Below the pieces are notes generated by a model. It was not told the origin of the DNA, did not search any database, and was given only the letters and a program-made list of their open reading frames with translations. From Gymnorhina tibicen (taxonomy: Eukaryota > Chordata > Aves > Passeriformes > Artamidae): 64,000 nucleotides of DNA. Every line of letters starts with the position of its first letter. Position 1 is the stretch's first letter. The position numbers and the translations under genes were made by a program. Positions 62,025 to 64,000 of this stretch are shown one piece after another. Where the stretch lies: the NCBI GenBank assembly GCA_013399875.1, contig VXAZ01007509.1, positions 62,001 to 126,000 of the forward strand, given 5' to 3'.

Positions 62025-62477
62025 TGATGCCTTAGGTTTTAGCTTTTATATTTCGCAAATTCTGTGTTCTCTGTATTCCTAGTGTGTAACTTTGAACTGT
62101 CTTGCACCCTGTTAGCTGCTGTCCTCTCATGCTAAGATAGACATAACAAAGCCTCTCCAGGCTTGCTCTTCAAGGACACTCAGACTGTCCTAGGCCCAAA
62201 ATGTGTAAACCAGCATCTTGAGAAGGGGGACAAGTTGGGGGGGAGGTTACCTTATTAACTAAAGTTTAATTGGCGAATTTATGCTGATATGCAAATGGAC
62301 TGAACCCATAACTTCACTAGTGGGAAGAATTCGTGACTTGTCGTCCATCTTGGGGTCCATTCTGGAAATAGCCTCTGGCTCCCCAGGGTGTACCTTTGAA
62401 GGCCTTTTAAATAAATATCACCTTTATTCCCTTACCCCGTCTAGTCTCTGTTTCTAGATTGGCCTTTTTAGGCATCA
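62025..62477 (+). mobile_element. Solo LTR, TGATGCCT/AGGCATCA family, copy 3
   Basis: It has the same start, end and internal order as the copy at 33.7 kb. It has a perfect 4-bp target duplication AAAC (62021-62024 and 62478-62481). The octamer ATGCAAAT is at 62289-62296 and AATAAA at 62410-62415. It carries a 6-bp insertion (TTCACT-type) after CCCATAAC relative to copy 2, and about twenty single-base differences over about 445 bp by eye. No internal viral sequence is nearby. Confidence 0.92.
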
Positions 62478-64000
62478 AAACCTTTAAGTTAATTCTTTAA
62501 TTGGTTGAGAGAAAGGAAGGATTCCTTTACTCACCTTATGCTTTGGCCATTCATTTTTAGCAGGATCTCAAAATTACATAGATTATACTCACAAGTACCA
62601 TATTTTGATATTTTATGCCGGTTTCAATAACTGCTTTGGATAGCTGGAGATAGCTTTGGATTTCTAAAACTCCATTTTTTGTTGAAGCATTAAATTCAGA
62701 GGTAGTAACTGCATTGATCCATGTGAAATGCAGCAGAGTCTAACCAAAGTCAGTTCAAGAAACCAGCATTTAAGATGCGTGGCACATTTCAGCTGGGGTT
62801 CAGGGTATGGGTCTGAAACTGAACCAAAGCCAAGAATAATGCTCCATTTATTTCCATGGCTTTATTTCTCATTTAGATTAAAAAGGAAAAGAAAGAAAAC
62901 ACAGAATTGCTTTAAATCTCACAGACCGAATGTAGTCAGAACGGCGGAGTATAATCCCACAGGTTCAGGAAATAGAGCTTTAAGTTTCAAATGAATGGGG
63001 TTTACATTTGATGGTGCACTTAAGGTGGTCTAATCTAGCACTTTACTGGATTATTTTATTTTAATTTTTACTATAAATTTAAATTGAGAGTCAAATCTTC
63101 TCACCCAAACCAAGCAGCATGGTTGCACAATGTTAAAATCAGGATAAGAATTTTCAGGAACAAGGCATTTTGGCAATTTCCATCAAACAGATACCATATA
63201 GGCTACAAGGATATACTACATATAATATTGCTTTAATTCATAGCACCAGCAACAGATTACTCTTTGATAGTTATCATTTCAGTTCTGTTTTGGTTAATTC
63301 TCAAATCTAGGCCTTTCCAAAGCTACAAAATTCACAGCATGAGACCAGAAATCCTTTGGAAGCAGACTTTACCACCAGTTTTCTAGGGCTTCATGAAGTA
63401 TGATCACATCCAGAACAGTAAAAATAAAATTAGAAGTGCTTCAGCATCATACTGCTTTATTCAGCTTCAGTTCTGGAAATAACCTGCATTTTGCAGCCAC
63501 AAGCACAGGCGAGTCAGTTACGCCAGGCTGGTTTGTCTGTCTATGGTCTGTGTCACCTCAGTCCAGTGCTTGATAAAAGCAAGTATCTTGTGTGTATCGT
63601 AAAAGATGACTTACTGCAAAATCTTATCACTAATCTGTCTGCTTGGGCTCCTGTCATCCTCCTCTGCAGGACAAAGGCAATCATTTTCACATTCACCTGG
63701 AACTCTGAAAAGCATCTGTAGGACAAAACCTGTTTGAAGAGTGAGAAATTTGTGCATCCTGACAATATAAGGCTGTTAGAAGAAATTGCCTGGGGGAGGT
63801 GGTGAGAGAAAAATTGATCATAAGCTTATTCTTTTTCTCTTTGTTTTTTTCTTCAAAAGACTAAATGCACACAGAGAAGCACACACAACCAGACTAATCC
63901 TGCAGACTCCAAAAGATAACAAACTTCTGGGGAATCCTGTTTGACATAGGTATACATGAGGAGCTCCCATGTGCTTTTGATAGCAGCACGTTTCTTCTTC
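62478..64000. other. Intergenic sequence to the right edge, nothing recognised
   Basis: AT-rich, with frames of 88 codons or fewer and no recognised motif or repeat. Confidence 0.6.

Noticed and set aside
33734..62477. The idea that the LTRs at 33.7 and 62.0 kb are the two ends of one provirus
   Set aside because: They are 28 kb apart, there is no gag, pol or env between them, and each has its own apparent 4-bp target duplication. They are separate solo LTRs.
1..64000. CRISPR arrays, bacterial-type operons, rRNA and snRNA genes
   Set aside because: I looked for regular direct repeats with spacers and for the usual 5S, U1, U6, 7SL and Y RNA starts, and saw none. The sequence is plainly vertebrate.

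Overview
The window is vertebrate nuclear DNA, almost certainly from a bird. Three things point there. It holds several CR1 LINE fragments, with the short octamer-type 3' tail and typical 3' UTR wording of avian CR1. It holds several avian-type endogenous retrovirus LTRs. Its one recognisable coding exon encodes the start of a CENP-W protein in the short form I remember for chicken. Nothing is bacterial: there are no operons, no dense ORFs and no ribosome binding sites. Almost all open frames are short chance frames or lie inside repeats.

Layout. Bases 1-1091 are intron 1 of CENPW (minus strand). Exon 1 coding sequence is 1092-1181, ending at a clean GT donor. The 5' UTR has a GGA-rich purine tract that runs into a 90-base assembly gap (1242-1331). 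The gap sits in a CpG island (about 960-1735) that is the likely CENPW promoter. Exons 2 and 3 must lie left of base 1. Everything right of about 2.4 kb is gene-free on inspection, fitting the long spacer that I recall separates CENPW from TRMT11 in other amniotes.

Mobile DNA fills part of the desert. At 9.8-11.3 kb two different LTRs, both antisense, are joined through a 53-bp sequence that copies the 3' two-thirds of tRNA-Lys(CTT), from the D-arm edge to CCA; its last 18 bases are the primer binding site. Three solo LTRs of one family lie at 22.2 kb (-), 33.7 kb (+) and 62.0 kb (+). All have TGATGCCT/AGGCATCA-type ends, a conserved octamer ATGCAAAT and an AATAAA signal, and two have perfect 4-bp target duplications. 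The last two are about 95% identical. A fragment of another LTR (60.4 kb) runs into a second gap (60638-60780). CR1 fragments lie at 14.9, 26.0, 35.5, 41.5, 44.9 and 51.6 kb, together covering reverse-transcriptase core, C-terminal and 3' UTR parts of the element.

The most unusual structure is the LTR/tRNA-Lys/LTR chimera. The next most useful observation is the set of three related solo LTRs, including a directly repeated pair 28 kb apart. I found no new gene system. The remaining intergenic sequence may contain enhancers, but that cannot be seen without an alignment.
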